Source: a bacterium (GTDB lineage: Bacteria > Babelota > Babeliae > Babelales > Chromulinivoraceae). From it: DNA of 12,962 nucleotides. Made by a program: the position numbers and the translations under genes. Shown one piece after another: positions 1 to 6,431 of this stretch (the stretch's first letter is position 1; every line of letters begins with the position of its first letter). The notes under the pieces are model-generated. The model was given only the letters and a program-made list of their open reading frames with translations, was not told the DNA's origin and searched no databases. The DNA lies in contig CANCGK010000019.1 in NCBI GenBank assembly GCA_947377595.1, forward strand, positions 1 to 12,962. Direction: 5' to 3'.

Positions 1-1
1 A

Positions 2-418
2 TTAGGCTTAGATATTATTGAATGGATATTGCATCCAGAACAAGCATTTATTAACAAAGGAGCTTTGATGGAATCTTTTGTTGGTCAAGAATTATTAGCT
101 TATGCTTTACCAAGTCGTAAGCATGCGTTGTATTATTGGCATAAAGAATCAAAAGCTGATCAAGCAGAAATAGATTATGTCGTGCAACTTGCTGGTCGTA
201 TTATTCCAATCGAAGTCAAAGCCGGAAAAGGCAAGACGTTACAAAGTTTGCAATCTTTTTTAAAAAAACATCCTGATTGTCCTTATGGATTAAGATTTTC
301 TGGCAACAATTATTCTGATTACCAATCGATACGATCCTATCCTTTGTATGCGATTGCTCAAGTGATGACGCAGCATGATGAGCAGATGAGAAAAGCGATA
401 CTGCATTTAGTTGCATAA
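2..418 (+). CDS. DUF4143-domain protein (AAA+ ATPase family), C-terminal part only
   Basis: This is the last 138 residues of a gene whose 5' end lies outside the window; the frame is open from base 2 to the TAA at 416-418. It matches the C-terminal DUF4143 module of the large family of prokaryotic P-loop ATPases. Visible elements are the 'ESFVGQELL' helix, 'YYWHKESKADQAEIDYVV', then 'IIPIEVKAGKGKTLQSL', and the trailing 'SFLKKHP...GLRFSG'. The acidic E-I-D, then E-V-K, arrangement resembles a PD-(D/E)XK nuclease-like core. Full-length family members are about 380-450 residues, with an N-terminal Walker ATPase that cannot be seen here. Their function is poorly defined; they are often found in accessory regions of host-associated and reduced genomes. 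The family call is firm; any specific role is unknown. Confidence 0.85.
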   Translation, partial: LGLDIIEWILHPEQAFINKGALMESFVGQELLAYALPSRKHALYYWHKESKADQAEIDYVVQLAGRIIPIEVKAGKGKTLQSLQSFLKKHPDCPYGLRFSGNNYSDYQSIRSYPLYAIAQVMTQHDEQMRKAILHLVA

Positions 419-463
419 ATCGTCAATGTTTTTGCAATGATAATGATGATATAAGATAAAAAG

Positions 464-510
464 CGCAGTATGAAGTGATATTATCTGCCTCATGCTGCGT
501 TTTCTATTTT
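464..510 (+). terminator. Rho-independent terminator after the DUF4143 gene
   Basis: The arm CGCAGTATGA (464-473) pairs with TCATGCTGCG (490-499) over 10 bp with one G-U pair and a 16-base loop. A T-rich tail follows at 500-510. It lies 45 bases after the stop codon and separates this gene from the next. Confidence 0.75.
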
Positions 511-522
511 TGTGACAGCCAG

Positions 523-550
523 TTGCAAAATCCCCCCCCCTTGGTATTCT
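523..550 (+). promoter_or_regulatory. Candidate promoter with a C9 homopolymer in the -35/-10 spacer
   Basis: TTGCAA (523-528, 4/6 to the -35 consensus) and TATTCT (545-550, 4/6 to the -10 consensus) are separated by 16 bases, of which nine are an uninterrupted C run (532-540). Such a run stands out in this AT-rich sequence. Slippage by one base would change the spacer to 15 or 17. The next start codon is 42 bases downstream. The boxes are individually weak, so the promoter call is tentative; the C tract itself is certain. Confidence 0.4.
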
Positions 551-592
551 TTATGTGTAGTTAAAAACAAAGAGTATGACAAAGGGAAATGT

Positions 593-1648
593 ATGATTAA
601 AAATAAAAAAATGCGCCTTGGTTTGCTTTGTTTTGGATTAATCAATTCGGTGATGGTATCGAGTAATCCTCTAATAGAGCTAGGTTGTGGAGTAGTTTCG
701 GTAATCGCCAATACAATGCATATTTTAAATCTTAAGGATGAGTGGGAGTTGTATAATGCATCAACAGAAGGTGTTCGTAAGGAATATGATAGAAATATTC
801 TGGATTATCATGATGATGAAAATCAAAAAAAAGTATACAAGGCTCGTAAGGAGTATATTTTGAAGAAAGATTTAGGAATATGGCCTGATACAGGCGAAAT
901 TTCGGACATAATAAGGGATCAGTTGAAAGACAAAGATACATTTATTTTTTGCCGATTGCCAATTTTTTTGGCAACTGGTTTGGGATCTTTAGTTGCACTA
1001 AGTACAGAAAGGTTAAGAGTTTCAGATTCATTACCGATTCAAGTTGCGACTATGAATTTAGTTCTTGCTGGACCGATGAGAGGAGCAATTACACTAGGAC
1101 AATATCGATTATATCAAGCTCAAAAGCAAGCTGCTACGATTACTCAAGATACTGTGCAAGATTATCAAGATTATTTAAATCCAAACATACGAGAAAAATC
1201 AAAATCAAAGCCAGCTATTAAAGTTTGTTTTTCTAAAGATGATCATAAAACATTTGATTGGAGTAAAGTTACGCATGTCCATCGAACAAATTTTGCAGAG
1301 CAAACAAAACATAATATTTTGATCGCAAAAGATCAGGAACTGAATACAGCTTTTTGGGATAATTTTGGCACTAAAACATATCCTTGGAGATTACATTGGA
1401 GAGATGTGCAAAGTTTTAGGGAATCTGTTCAGCCACAAAAAGCACTTGCCCAAGATGATACACATCGAAAATTGGGAGATTCTACAGTTAGAGAAAAAAT
1501 ATCCAGAGTGCAAGGTGAATTTAAATCGTTGAGACATGATATTTTAGATCCTGCAAAAGCCGAAGAAAATGACGTAAAGTTTCAGGCTTCGAAAGATGCA
1601 TACGAAGCAGGGGAATATTTTCAAAAGAAATATGTAACTGGGTCTTAA
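593..1648 (+). CDS. Hypothetical exported or membrane protein, 351 aa
   Basis: I do not recognise this protein. I chose the ATG at 593 because AAGGG (582-586) stands at proper spacing before it and because it puts a basic then hydrophobic signal-like segment at the very N terminus (MIKNKKMRLG then LLCFGLINSVMV, residues 1-22). The longer frame from a GTG at 512 would run through the C9 tract and bury that signal. Further hydrophobic stretches lie at about residues 27-46, 117-137 and 147-168. The C-terminal half (about 175-351) is hydrophilic, charged and rich in K, D, Q and H, with no motif I can name. It may be exported or span the membrane several times. It sits alone between two terminators, so it is probably transcribed singly, perhaps from the C-tract promoter. 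Confidence 0.7.
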   Translation: MIKNKKMRLGLLCFGLINSVMVSSNPLIELGCGVVSVIANTMHILNLKDEWELYNASTEGVRKEYDRNILDYHDDENQKKVYKARKEYILKKDLGIWPDTGEISDIIRDQLKDKDTFIFCRLPIFLATGLGSLVALSTERLRVSDSLPIQVATMNLVLAGPMRGAITLGQYRLYQAQKQAATITQDTVQDYQDYLNPNIREKSKSKPAIKVCFSKDDHKTFDWSKVTHVHRTNFAEQTKHNILIAKDQELNTAFWDNFGTKTYPWRLHWRDVQSFRESVQPQKALAQDDTHRKLGDSTVREKISRVQGEFKSLRHDILDPAKAEENDVKFQASKDAYEAGEYFQKKYVTGS

Positions 1649-1676
1649 ATAACATACATACGTTCAGATATTTTTT

Positions 1677-1722
1677 ATCAGGTAAGGTGATGATGTAGTT
1701 TATCACCTTACCTGATTTTTTT
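1677..1722 (+). terminator. Strong Rho-independent terminator
   Basis: A perfect 15-bp stem, ATCAGGTAAGGTGAT (1677-1691) with ATCACCTTACCTGAT (1702-1716), has a 10-base loop and a T run at 1716-1722. It ends the hypothetical exported-protein gene. On the minus strand the hairpin is followed by A rather than T, so it is less convincing as a terminator for tsaB. Confidence 0.9.
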
Positions 1723-1833
1723 AAGCGATGTGTAACGTAAAAAATCTCTTGATAGTTATTGTAACCAGATTAATCATGAGCTTCATGTTATTTGTAAGAA
1801 TAGCGAGCAAATTTTATAAAAAAAATAAGGCGT

Positions 1834-2475
1834 TTAGTTTTTTACGACAGGGCTTGCAAAATAGAGTGGGAAGATTTCCTGTTCTGTTTTATTTTCAGCA
1901 AATTTTGCAACCGTTGCGTCAATTAAATTTTGTGGTGATGCAAAAAGTATGTTTTCTTGAATGATACCATGAGTAAATTTTTTTAAGATCATATCTTTAT
2001 GTTTGACGGCGCCGTTGCCTATAAAAATAAGATTATGTTGATCAGAATTTTCGATTTTACTCAGGACATGTTCTATTGAATCGTAACCATATTCTTGCGT
2101 GGCTTGCATACCAAAATACACATCATTGCCAAATGCGTCTAAAATGACAATCGTATTTTTGTGTAAGTTATTGCTTAATAATAATTCTAAGCCATTGCAT
2201 GCAACCAATGGGATATGTTGAGCAAATGCTAGTGCATTGGCCGTTGCAATAATACTGCGTAACGTGTTAAATGGTCCAGGACCTGTATTAATGCCGACGC
2301 ATGCAATATCAGATAACTGCAAATTATGTTCTTTGAGTATGTTTTTTAACGCAGGAATTAAACCGCTCATGGCCTGAAATTTTGAAATAGTTTGACTTGT
2401 CAGTATCGTCTGATCGCAAGAAAGCGTGACAGTCAGATACTGATATGGATATTGAATGGTAATAAAGTATGGCAT
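1834..2475 (-). CDS. tsaB: tRNA N6-threonylcarbamoyladenosine (t6A) biosynthesis protein TsaB
   Basis: TsaB is the non-catalytic ASKHA-fold partner of TsaD in making t6A37 on ANN-decoding tRNAs in the cytoplasm. The 213-residue product carries the family signature 'VGINTGPGPFNTLRS' (residues 60-74), followed by the 'ANALAFAQHIPLVACNGLELL' helix/strand region typical of TsaB, and 'LDAFGNDVYFG' (112-122), matching the usual 'DARxxEVY' segment. The N-terminal 'IDTS'-like strand is replaced by 'ITIQYP', and the usual H of the 'H(S/T)..L.P' segment is lost, which is tolerable in a TsaB that does not do the chemistry. The start lies 5 bases after the stop of the zinc-ribbon gene and has no strong SD of its own, suggesting translational coupling in one operon. 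Confidence 0.9.
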   Translation of the reverse strand: MPYFITIQYPYQYLTVTLSCDQTILTSQTISKFQAMSGLIPALKNILKEHNLQLSDIACVGINTGPGPFNTLRSIIATANALAFAQHIPLVACNGLELLLSNNLHKNTIVILDAFGNDVYFGMQATQEYGYDSIEHVLSKIENSDQHNLIFIGNGAVKHKDMILKKFTHGIIQENILFASPQNLIDATVAKFAENKTEQEIFPLYFASPVVKN

Positions 2476-2480
2476 GAAGT

Positions 2481-2654
2481 TTATTTTTTTACTTTTTGTT
2501 GTTGTAAGAATATTCCAAAATGATCAAATTCTAATGTTTTTTCTTTTTTTAATGATACTTTTCCGCAATTAAGACATTTCCAGCCTTCAAAGCTTAAAAA
2601 ATGATCAAAAAAAGATTGCTGGATCATAAGACCTGAACATTTTCTACACTTCAT
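2481..2654 (-). CDS. Small zinc-ribbon protein, 57 aa
   Basis: This short gene encodes 57 residues beginning MKCRKCSGLM, with 'SFEGWKCLNCGKV' at residues 21-33. Two CxxC pairs (C3/C6 and C27/C30) form a likely zinc ribbon, and a lysine- and glutamine-rich tail follows. It resembles the small 'MKCPRCGGLM...FEGWRCLNCG' proteins found in many deltaproteobacteria and other Gram-negative phyla, whose role is unknown. The start is supported by GGAG five bases upstream of the ATG (minus strand). It lies 93 bases downstream of ruvX and 5 bases upstream of tsaB, so it is co-transcribed with tsaB. A nucleic-acid or protein-binding role is inference only. Confidence 0.85.
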   Translation of the reverse strand: MKCRKCSGLMIQQSFFDHFLSFEGWKCLNCGKVSLKKEKTLEFDHFGIFLQQQKVKK

Positions 2655-2704
2655 TATTACTCCATTTTTATTTTAATAATGCTGTATTTCTTTTTTATTA
2701 CAAG

Positions 2705-2734
2705 ACTTTAGAAAAATATTAGTATGCTTGTCAA
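2705..2734 (-). promoter_or_regulatory. Candidate promoter for the zinc-ribbon gene and tsaB
   Basis: Reading the minus strand, a perfect TTGACA -35 box (2734-2729) is followed after 18 bases by TAAAGT (2710-2705, 4/6 to the -10 consensus). It lies just after the ruvX stop codon and about 50 bases before the zinc-ribbon start, so the last two genes could be transcribed independently of ruvX. Confidence 0.45.
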
Positions 2735-2747
2735 TAAAATGCTAGAT

Positions 2748-3149
2748 TTACAAATTAGCTAAATACGGTAGATATGATTCTAATATTATGGCAGCGGCGA
2801 TTGAATGCTGTTGTAATTTTTCTTCTTTGTTTTTTGGATTTTTTAACATGCGTGCTTGCTTGCTCGAAAGTCTTTCGTCCCATAAAACCCATGTTTGTTC
2901 TGGAAACATAGTTTCTAATTTTTCTTTTGTTGTAACAACAAGGCGAGTTTGATCGCTTTCATGTCCCTGCATTGTTTTTGGGTAGCCTACAACGACAATA
3001 GAAACCTTCTCTTGACGTAAAACATCTTGTAAAAATGTTTCTAAATCTGCTGCAGCAACGGTTTTGTATGGTTTAGAAAAAAAACGTAAGGCATCGGTCA
3101 ATGCAGTTCCCACCCATGCATCGCCAAGATCAAGAGCCATAACTTTCAT
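2748..3149 (-). CDS. ruvX: RuvX/YqgF family nuclease (RNase H-like fold; putative pre-16S rRNA nuclease)
   Basis: The 133-residue product is full length for the family, whose members are implicated in 16S rRNA 5'-end maturation and, in some species, in Holliday-junction processing. Landmarks are 'MALDLGDAWVGTALTD' (4-19, first catalytic Asp D7), 'VVVGYPKTMQG' (52-62), 'WDERLSS' (90-96, catalytic E92) and the C-terminal 'HSIAAAIILESYL' (115-127). In most homologues the last motif begins with Asp (DSxAA); here that position is His115, a possible change in the metal site. An SD-like AAGGAT precedes the ATG on the minus strand. It is divergent from the AGCS symporter gene and upstream of the zinc-ribbon gene and tsaB. 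Confidence 0.92.
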   Translation of the reverse strand: MKVMALDLGDAWVGTALTDALRFFSKPYKTVAAADLETFLQDVLRQEKVSIVVVGYPKTMQGHESDQTRLVVTTKEKLETMFPEQTWVLWDERLSSKQARMLKNPKNKEEKLQQHSIAAAIILESYLPYLANL

Positions 3150-3177
3150 AAATATCCTTATTTTCTATGTTTTCTAT

Positions 3178-3192
3178 CGCAAATTAATTGCG
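3178..3192. promoter_or_regulatory. Short palindrome in the ruvX/symporter divergent region
   Basis: CGCAA and TTGCG are inverted about a 5-base ATTAA core, midway between two divergent genes. It could be an operator or part of a promoter. No convincing -35/-10 pair was found on either strand of this 118-base gap. Confidence 0.2.
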
Positions 3193-3267
3193 TGATTCTT
3201 TTCTAATTTTATGTATGCTAATACCTGTGTAATATACCATAAAATAACCGTTATATTAAGGAATAGT

Positions 3268-4617
3268 ATGGAATTTTCATCTATGATTATGACTCTTGCT
3301 CAACGTAGTTGGAGCTGGCCTTTACTTGTTGGAGTTTTTCTTGCAAGTGTTTTTATATCGTTGCAATTAAGATTCGTGCAATTTAGATATTTTTTTAGTT
3401 CAATTCGTATGCTTTTTGCCAGCGATGATAGTGAAAAGCAATCTCAAAAAAAAGCAGAAGAATTAACTGCATTTCAGGCATTTATTAATACGCTTGGTGC
3501 AAATATTGGTAATGGTAGTTTAGGAGGTATTCCTGTTGCTATTTGTGCGGGTGGGCCAGGTGCTATTTTTTGGTTAATGATTATGTCGACATTAGCAGTT
3601 GCTTTGCGTTATGCAGAAGTTTATTTAGGTATGGCATTTATTGGTAAATATAGATTTGGTAGCGCTAAGGGTGGACCAATGTTGTATTTAAGTTTATTGC
3701 CAGGTGGTTTTATTTTATCCTATCTTTTTGCATTTTTTTGTTTTGGGTATGCTATTTTTGCAGGTAATATTATTCAATGTAATACTGTTGGTCTTGCATT
3801 ACAAAAAACATGGGCAATAGATCCGTATTACACAGCCTTTTTTGTACTTGCTTTTATTTTGTATATTTTAATTGGTGGTGCAGCTCGAGTTGTTAAATTT
3901 TTAGATATGCTCGTACCGTTTAAAGTCGGATTATTTATTGGATCTTGTTTAATTGTTCTTATCTATAATTATCAAGCTATTCCCCATGCTTTTTATTTAA
4001 TTTGGCATGGAGCATTTTATCCGCAAGCATTTATTGGTGGATCTTTTGCGTATGCATTGCAAACAGTTATGACTGTTGGCTTGCAACGAAGTGTTTTAAT
4101 TCACGAAGCTGGTTTAGGCACAGCAGCTGTTGCTTTTGGTTCAACAACAGGTCAATTTGCGGTTAAAGATAGTATTCTATCTATGCTCAGTGTCTACATT
4201 AATACACACGTCATTTGTTTGATGATTGGTCTTGCTTTGCTGACAACTGGAGTTTGGGATAATGGTCAAACAAGTTCAGCATTAGTTGTTTGTGCTTATG
4301 AAACAGTTTTCGGTTCATTTGGCGGATGGATTATTTCATTTTTAACTATTAATTTTGGTGTCAGTGTTTTAATTTCTTACGCTTACTTAGGCAAAGTTTG
4401 TTGGAGCTTTTTAACAGGTGGACGATATATGTTTATATTTCCAGTTATTTATGCAATGGCAGCTTTTGTTGGAACCTTTATGACTGTTGGTATTGTTTGG
4501 CAATTAGCTGATATTGTTAATGCAGGATTATTGATTGTCAATATTCTTGGGCTTTTATGGTTTATGACAACTATTCGTAAAGGTCTTGTAGAGTACGAAA
4601 GTCAACGTAAAGTATGA
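3268..4617 (+). CDS. Sodium:alanine (AGCS family) amino-acid symporter
   Basis: This integral membrane protein of the AGCS family imports alanine, glycine or a related amino acid with Na+ (or H+). The 449-residue length and about ten or eleven hydrophobic segments fit the family. Landmarks are 'RFVQFRYF' (35-42), 'NIGNGSLGG' (79-87, the substrate/cation-binding motif usually NIGTGNIxG), 'AGGPGAIFW' (94-102), 'KGGPMLY' (134-140) and 'HEAGLGTAA' (279-287, usually NEAGxGSA). I start at the ATG at 3268 because AAGGAA (3258-3263) precedes it; an upstream ATG at 3211 has no SD and would add 19 residues. The stop codon overlaps the start of murE (ATGA), so the two are translationally coupled. The exact substrate cannot be read from sequence. 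Confidence 0.92.
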   Translation: MEFSSMIMTLAQRSWSWPLLVGVFLASVFISLQLRFVQFRYFFSSIRMLFASDDSEKQSQKKAEELTAFQAFINTLGANIGNGSLGGIPVAICAGGPGAIFWLMIMSTLAVALRYAEVYLGMAFIGKYRFGSAKGGPMLYLSLLPGGFILSYLFAFFCFGYAIFAGNIIQCNTVGLALQKTWAIDPYYTAFFVLAFILYILIGGAARVVKFLDMLVPFKVGLFIGSCLIVLIYNYQAIPHAFYLIWHGAFYPQAFIGGSFAYALQTVMTVGLQRSVLIHEAGLGTAAVAFGSTTGQFAVKDSILSMLSVYINTHVICLMIGLALLTTGVWDNGQTSSALVVCAYETVFGSFGGWIISFLTINFGVSVLISYAYLGKVCWSFLTGGRYMFIFPVIYAMAAFVGTFMTVGIVWQLADIVNAGLLIVNILGLLWFMTTIRKGLVEYESQRKV

Positions 4618-6056
4618 TGAAAATTGAGTTACCAAAAATTTATCCAGTCGCAAGTCATACGGACAATGTAGGTCCAGGAACAACGTTTGTTGCGATTCCT
4701 GGAAGTAAAGATGATGGTAGTAGGTATATTGCTGTCGCATTGCAACGTGGCGCTACACAAATTGTTATCGAATCTGGTTTGCAATTATCTGATGATATGA
4801 TGCACGCTATACAAGTAGCTGATGCAAAGTTGCTTGTTGTTCAAAATTGTCGTCAAGAGCTTGCGCATTTAATTGCGCAAGCGCTTGATTATCCTGCTAA
4901 AAAATTAAAAATTATTGGGATTACAGGTACTAAAGGTAAAACATCAACGTCTTACATGGTTCATCATTTGCTTTCGCAACAAGGTCATAAAGTTGCGTTA
5001 ATTAGTACGGCAGAAAAATTAATTGGTTCAAAATTAGTTTCGATGGATTTAACAACACCGTTGCCCGAACACCTTCATATGTTTTTTAATGTGTGCGTAC
5101 AGCATGATGTTGAATATGTTGTTATGGAAGTTTCAGCACAATCATTAACATTGCACCGAGTCGCAGGTTTAGAATTTGCAGCAGGGGCATTTACTAATTT
5201 TTCTTTAGAACATTTAGAATTTTATGCAACTATGCAAGACTATTTAGATGCCAAGATGCAATTTTTTAGTATGATTAAAAATCCTCAAAATATGTTTATT
5301 AATTGTGATGATCCTTATGGATCTATTATTTGTAAAGAGCAGCTACAATTAAGTAGTTATTCTTTTCAAGATAAGTCTGCTACTTGGTATGCAATGTCTT
5401 CTTTGCGTCAAGGATCTTTGAGCGTTTTAGTACAAGATCATGGTTCGATACATACTATTTCTGCACGTTTAGTAGGTAAGTTTAATGCATATAATCTATT
5501 CGTAGCATCATTAATAGTTCATAGTTTAGGTTTTAGTTTTGAGCACATAGCTCAGGCGGCCGCGACTTTACCTCAAATTCCAGGAAGAATGGAACAATAT
5601 CCATTAAAGAATGGTGCGACTTGTTTTATTGATTACGCTCATAATCCTTCATCGTATCAAGCTGTGTTATCAACATTGCGACATATGACGGATGATTTAA
5701 TCGTTGTTTTTGGTGCTGGTGGAGCACGTGATAAAAGTAAGCGGCCTATGATGGGAGCAATTGTTGAAAAATATGCTAATTTAGCTATCGTTACGTCTGA
5801 TAATCCTCGTAATGAATCAGCAGCAGATATTGCCGATGACATCGTTGCAGGTTTTACAGGAATTGATTCTTTTAAGCATGTGCGTGAATTAAATCGTACG
5901 AGTGCTATTCAATTAGCTTATGAGTTATCAAAGCAAGGAACAATTATTGCAGTGCTTGGAAAAGGGCGTGATGAGTATCAAATTGTAGGATCTTTAACAT
6001 TTCCTTTTAAAGAGCGAGCGATTATTCGGCCTTTTATGAAAGAAAATAATCTTTAG
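4614..6056 (+). CDS. murE: UDP-N-acetylmuramoyl-tripeptide synthetase MurE, probably meso-diaminopimelate-adding
   Basis: MurE adds the third amino acid to UDP-MurNAc-L-Ala-D-Glu in cytoplasmic peptidoglycan synthesis. The 480-residue protein shows the P-loop 'GITGTKGKT' (102-110), 'TTP' (147-149), 'MEVSAQSLTLHRVAG' (171-185), 'FTNFSLEHLEFY' (193-204), the carbamoylated-lysine helix 'AKMQFF' (K214), 'GRMEQYP', 'DYAHNP' (340-345), 'DNPR' (396-399) and 'GKGRDEYQ' (449-456). DNPR is the signature of meso-diaminopimelate enzymes; Lys-adding enzymes differ there. Departures from the common pattern are loss of the N-terminal DSR motif, EVSSH changed to EVSAQ, and GKGHE changed to GKGRD, which keeps an acid where E. 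coli E468 binds substrate. The ATG at 4614 overlaps the symporter stop; a second in-frame ATG at 4617 is equally possible. Confidence 0.95.
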   Translation: MMKIELPKIYPVASHTDNVGPGTTFVAIPGSKDDGSRYIAVALQRGATQIVIESGLQLSDDMMHAIQVADAKLLVVQNCRQELAHLIAQALDYPAKKLKIIGITGTKGKTSTSYMVHHLLSQQGHKVALISTAEKLIGSKLVSMDLTTPLPEHLHMFFNVCVQHDVEYVVMEVSAQSLTLHRVAGLEFAAGAFTNFSLEHLEFYATMQDYLDAKMQFFSMIKNPQNMFINCDDPYGSIICKEQLQLSSYSFQDKSATWYAMSSLRQGSLSVLVQDHGSIHTISARLVGKFNAYNLFVASLIVHSLGFSFEHIAQAAATLPQIPGRMEQYPLKNGATCFIDYAHNPSSYQAVLSTLRHMTDDLIVVFGAGGARDKSKRPMMGAIVEKYANLAIVTSDNPRNESAADIADDIVAGFTGIDSFKHVRELNRTSAIQLAYELSKQGTIIAVLGKGRDEYQIVGSLTFPFKERAIIRPFMKENNL

Positions 6057-6107
6057 ATAATCAGCGAAAAATTAGTATTTTTCTTGGTCTATGATTTATG
6101 TTGCTTT

Positions 6108-6153
6108 ACATGGTTTTCAATTTTTTCATAAGATTGAAAACCATGTTTTTTTT
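6108..6153 (+). terminator. Rho-independent terminator of the symporter-murE operon
   Basis: ACATGGTTTTCAAT (6108-6121) pairs perfectly with ATTGAAAACCATGT (6133-6146) across an 11-base loop and runs into eight T (6146-6153). An outer arm pair, TAGTATTTTTC (6073-6083) with GAAAAATACTG (6154-6164; one G-U pair), encloses it, so a larger folded structure is possible. Confidence 0.85.
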
Positions 6154-6373
6154 GAAAAATACTGATGAAATAATCCGTTGGTATTTTTATTTGATTCATT
6201 TTCAATGTCTTTGTTGTATGTTTTTCAACATGTTTTGAATTATATTTTTTGTATTTATTGTTTTAATGTAATTATATATACTTATTCAAGTAGTATTCTG
6301 CTTTTTTTGTGTAGTTACTTTTTTCAAAATGATTTACCTATATCTTAAAGAGTTATGAGCGTTACATTTATTA

Positions 6374-6401
6374 TTGAGATTGAAGTTTGAATGTATACAA
6401 T
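6374..6401 (+). promoter_or_regulatory. Candidate promoter for the MutS-like gene
   Basis: TTGAGA (6374-6379, 5/6 to consensus) and TACAAT (6396-6401, 5/6) are spaced by 16 bases and lie 30 bases before the start codon. This is among the best promoter matches in the window. Confidence 0.5.
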
Positions 6402-6431
6402 ATTATATGATGAATAGACGGGAATTTTTTT

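Larger units (their letters stand above)
6057..6431. other. 375-base AT-rich intergenic region between murE and the MutS-like gene
   Basis: The first 110 bases hold a nested inverted repeat ending in a T run (the terminator entry below). From about 6170 to 6370 I see only low-complexity AT-rich sequence: no tRNA fold, no open frame with a ribosome site and no long repeat. The last 60 bases hold the candidate promoter of the next gene. Confidence 0.6.

Noticed and set aside
512..592. N-terminal extension of the hypothetical exported protein from a GTG at 512
   Set aside because: No SD before the GTG. The extension would run through the C9 tract and push the signal-like segment inward; the ATG at 593 has an SD. 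Kept only as an alternative for frame switching.
1801..1833. T-rich stretch (minus strand) after tsaB as an intrinsic terminator
   Set aside because: There is a T run but no convincing stem in front of it, and the 1677-1716 hairpin lacks a T tail on this strand. The end of the tsaB transcript is left open.
1728..1964. Plus-strand open frame of 78 codons downstream of the 1677-1722 terminator
   Set aside because: It starts just after a terminator without a ribosome site, and more than half of it is antisense to tsaB, which has clear family motifs.
3211..3267. Upstream ATG for the AGCS symporter
   Set aside because: No SD precedes it; the ATG at 3268 has AAGGAA at proper spacing and gives a normal family N terminus.
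6143..6238. 31-codon plus-strand frame starting in the murE terminator
   Set aside because: No SD, starts within the hairpin arm, low-complexity composition.
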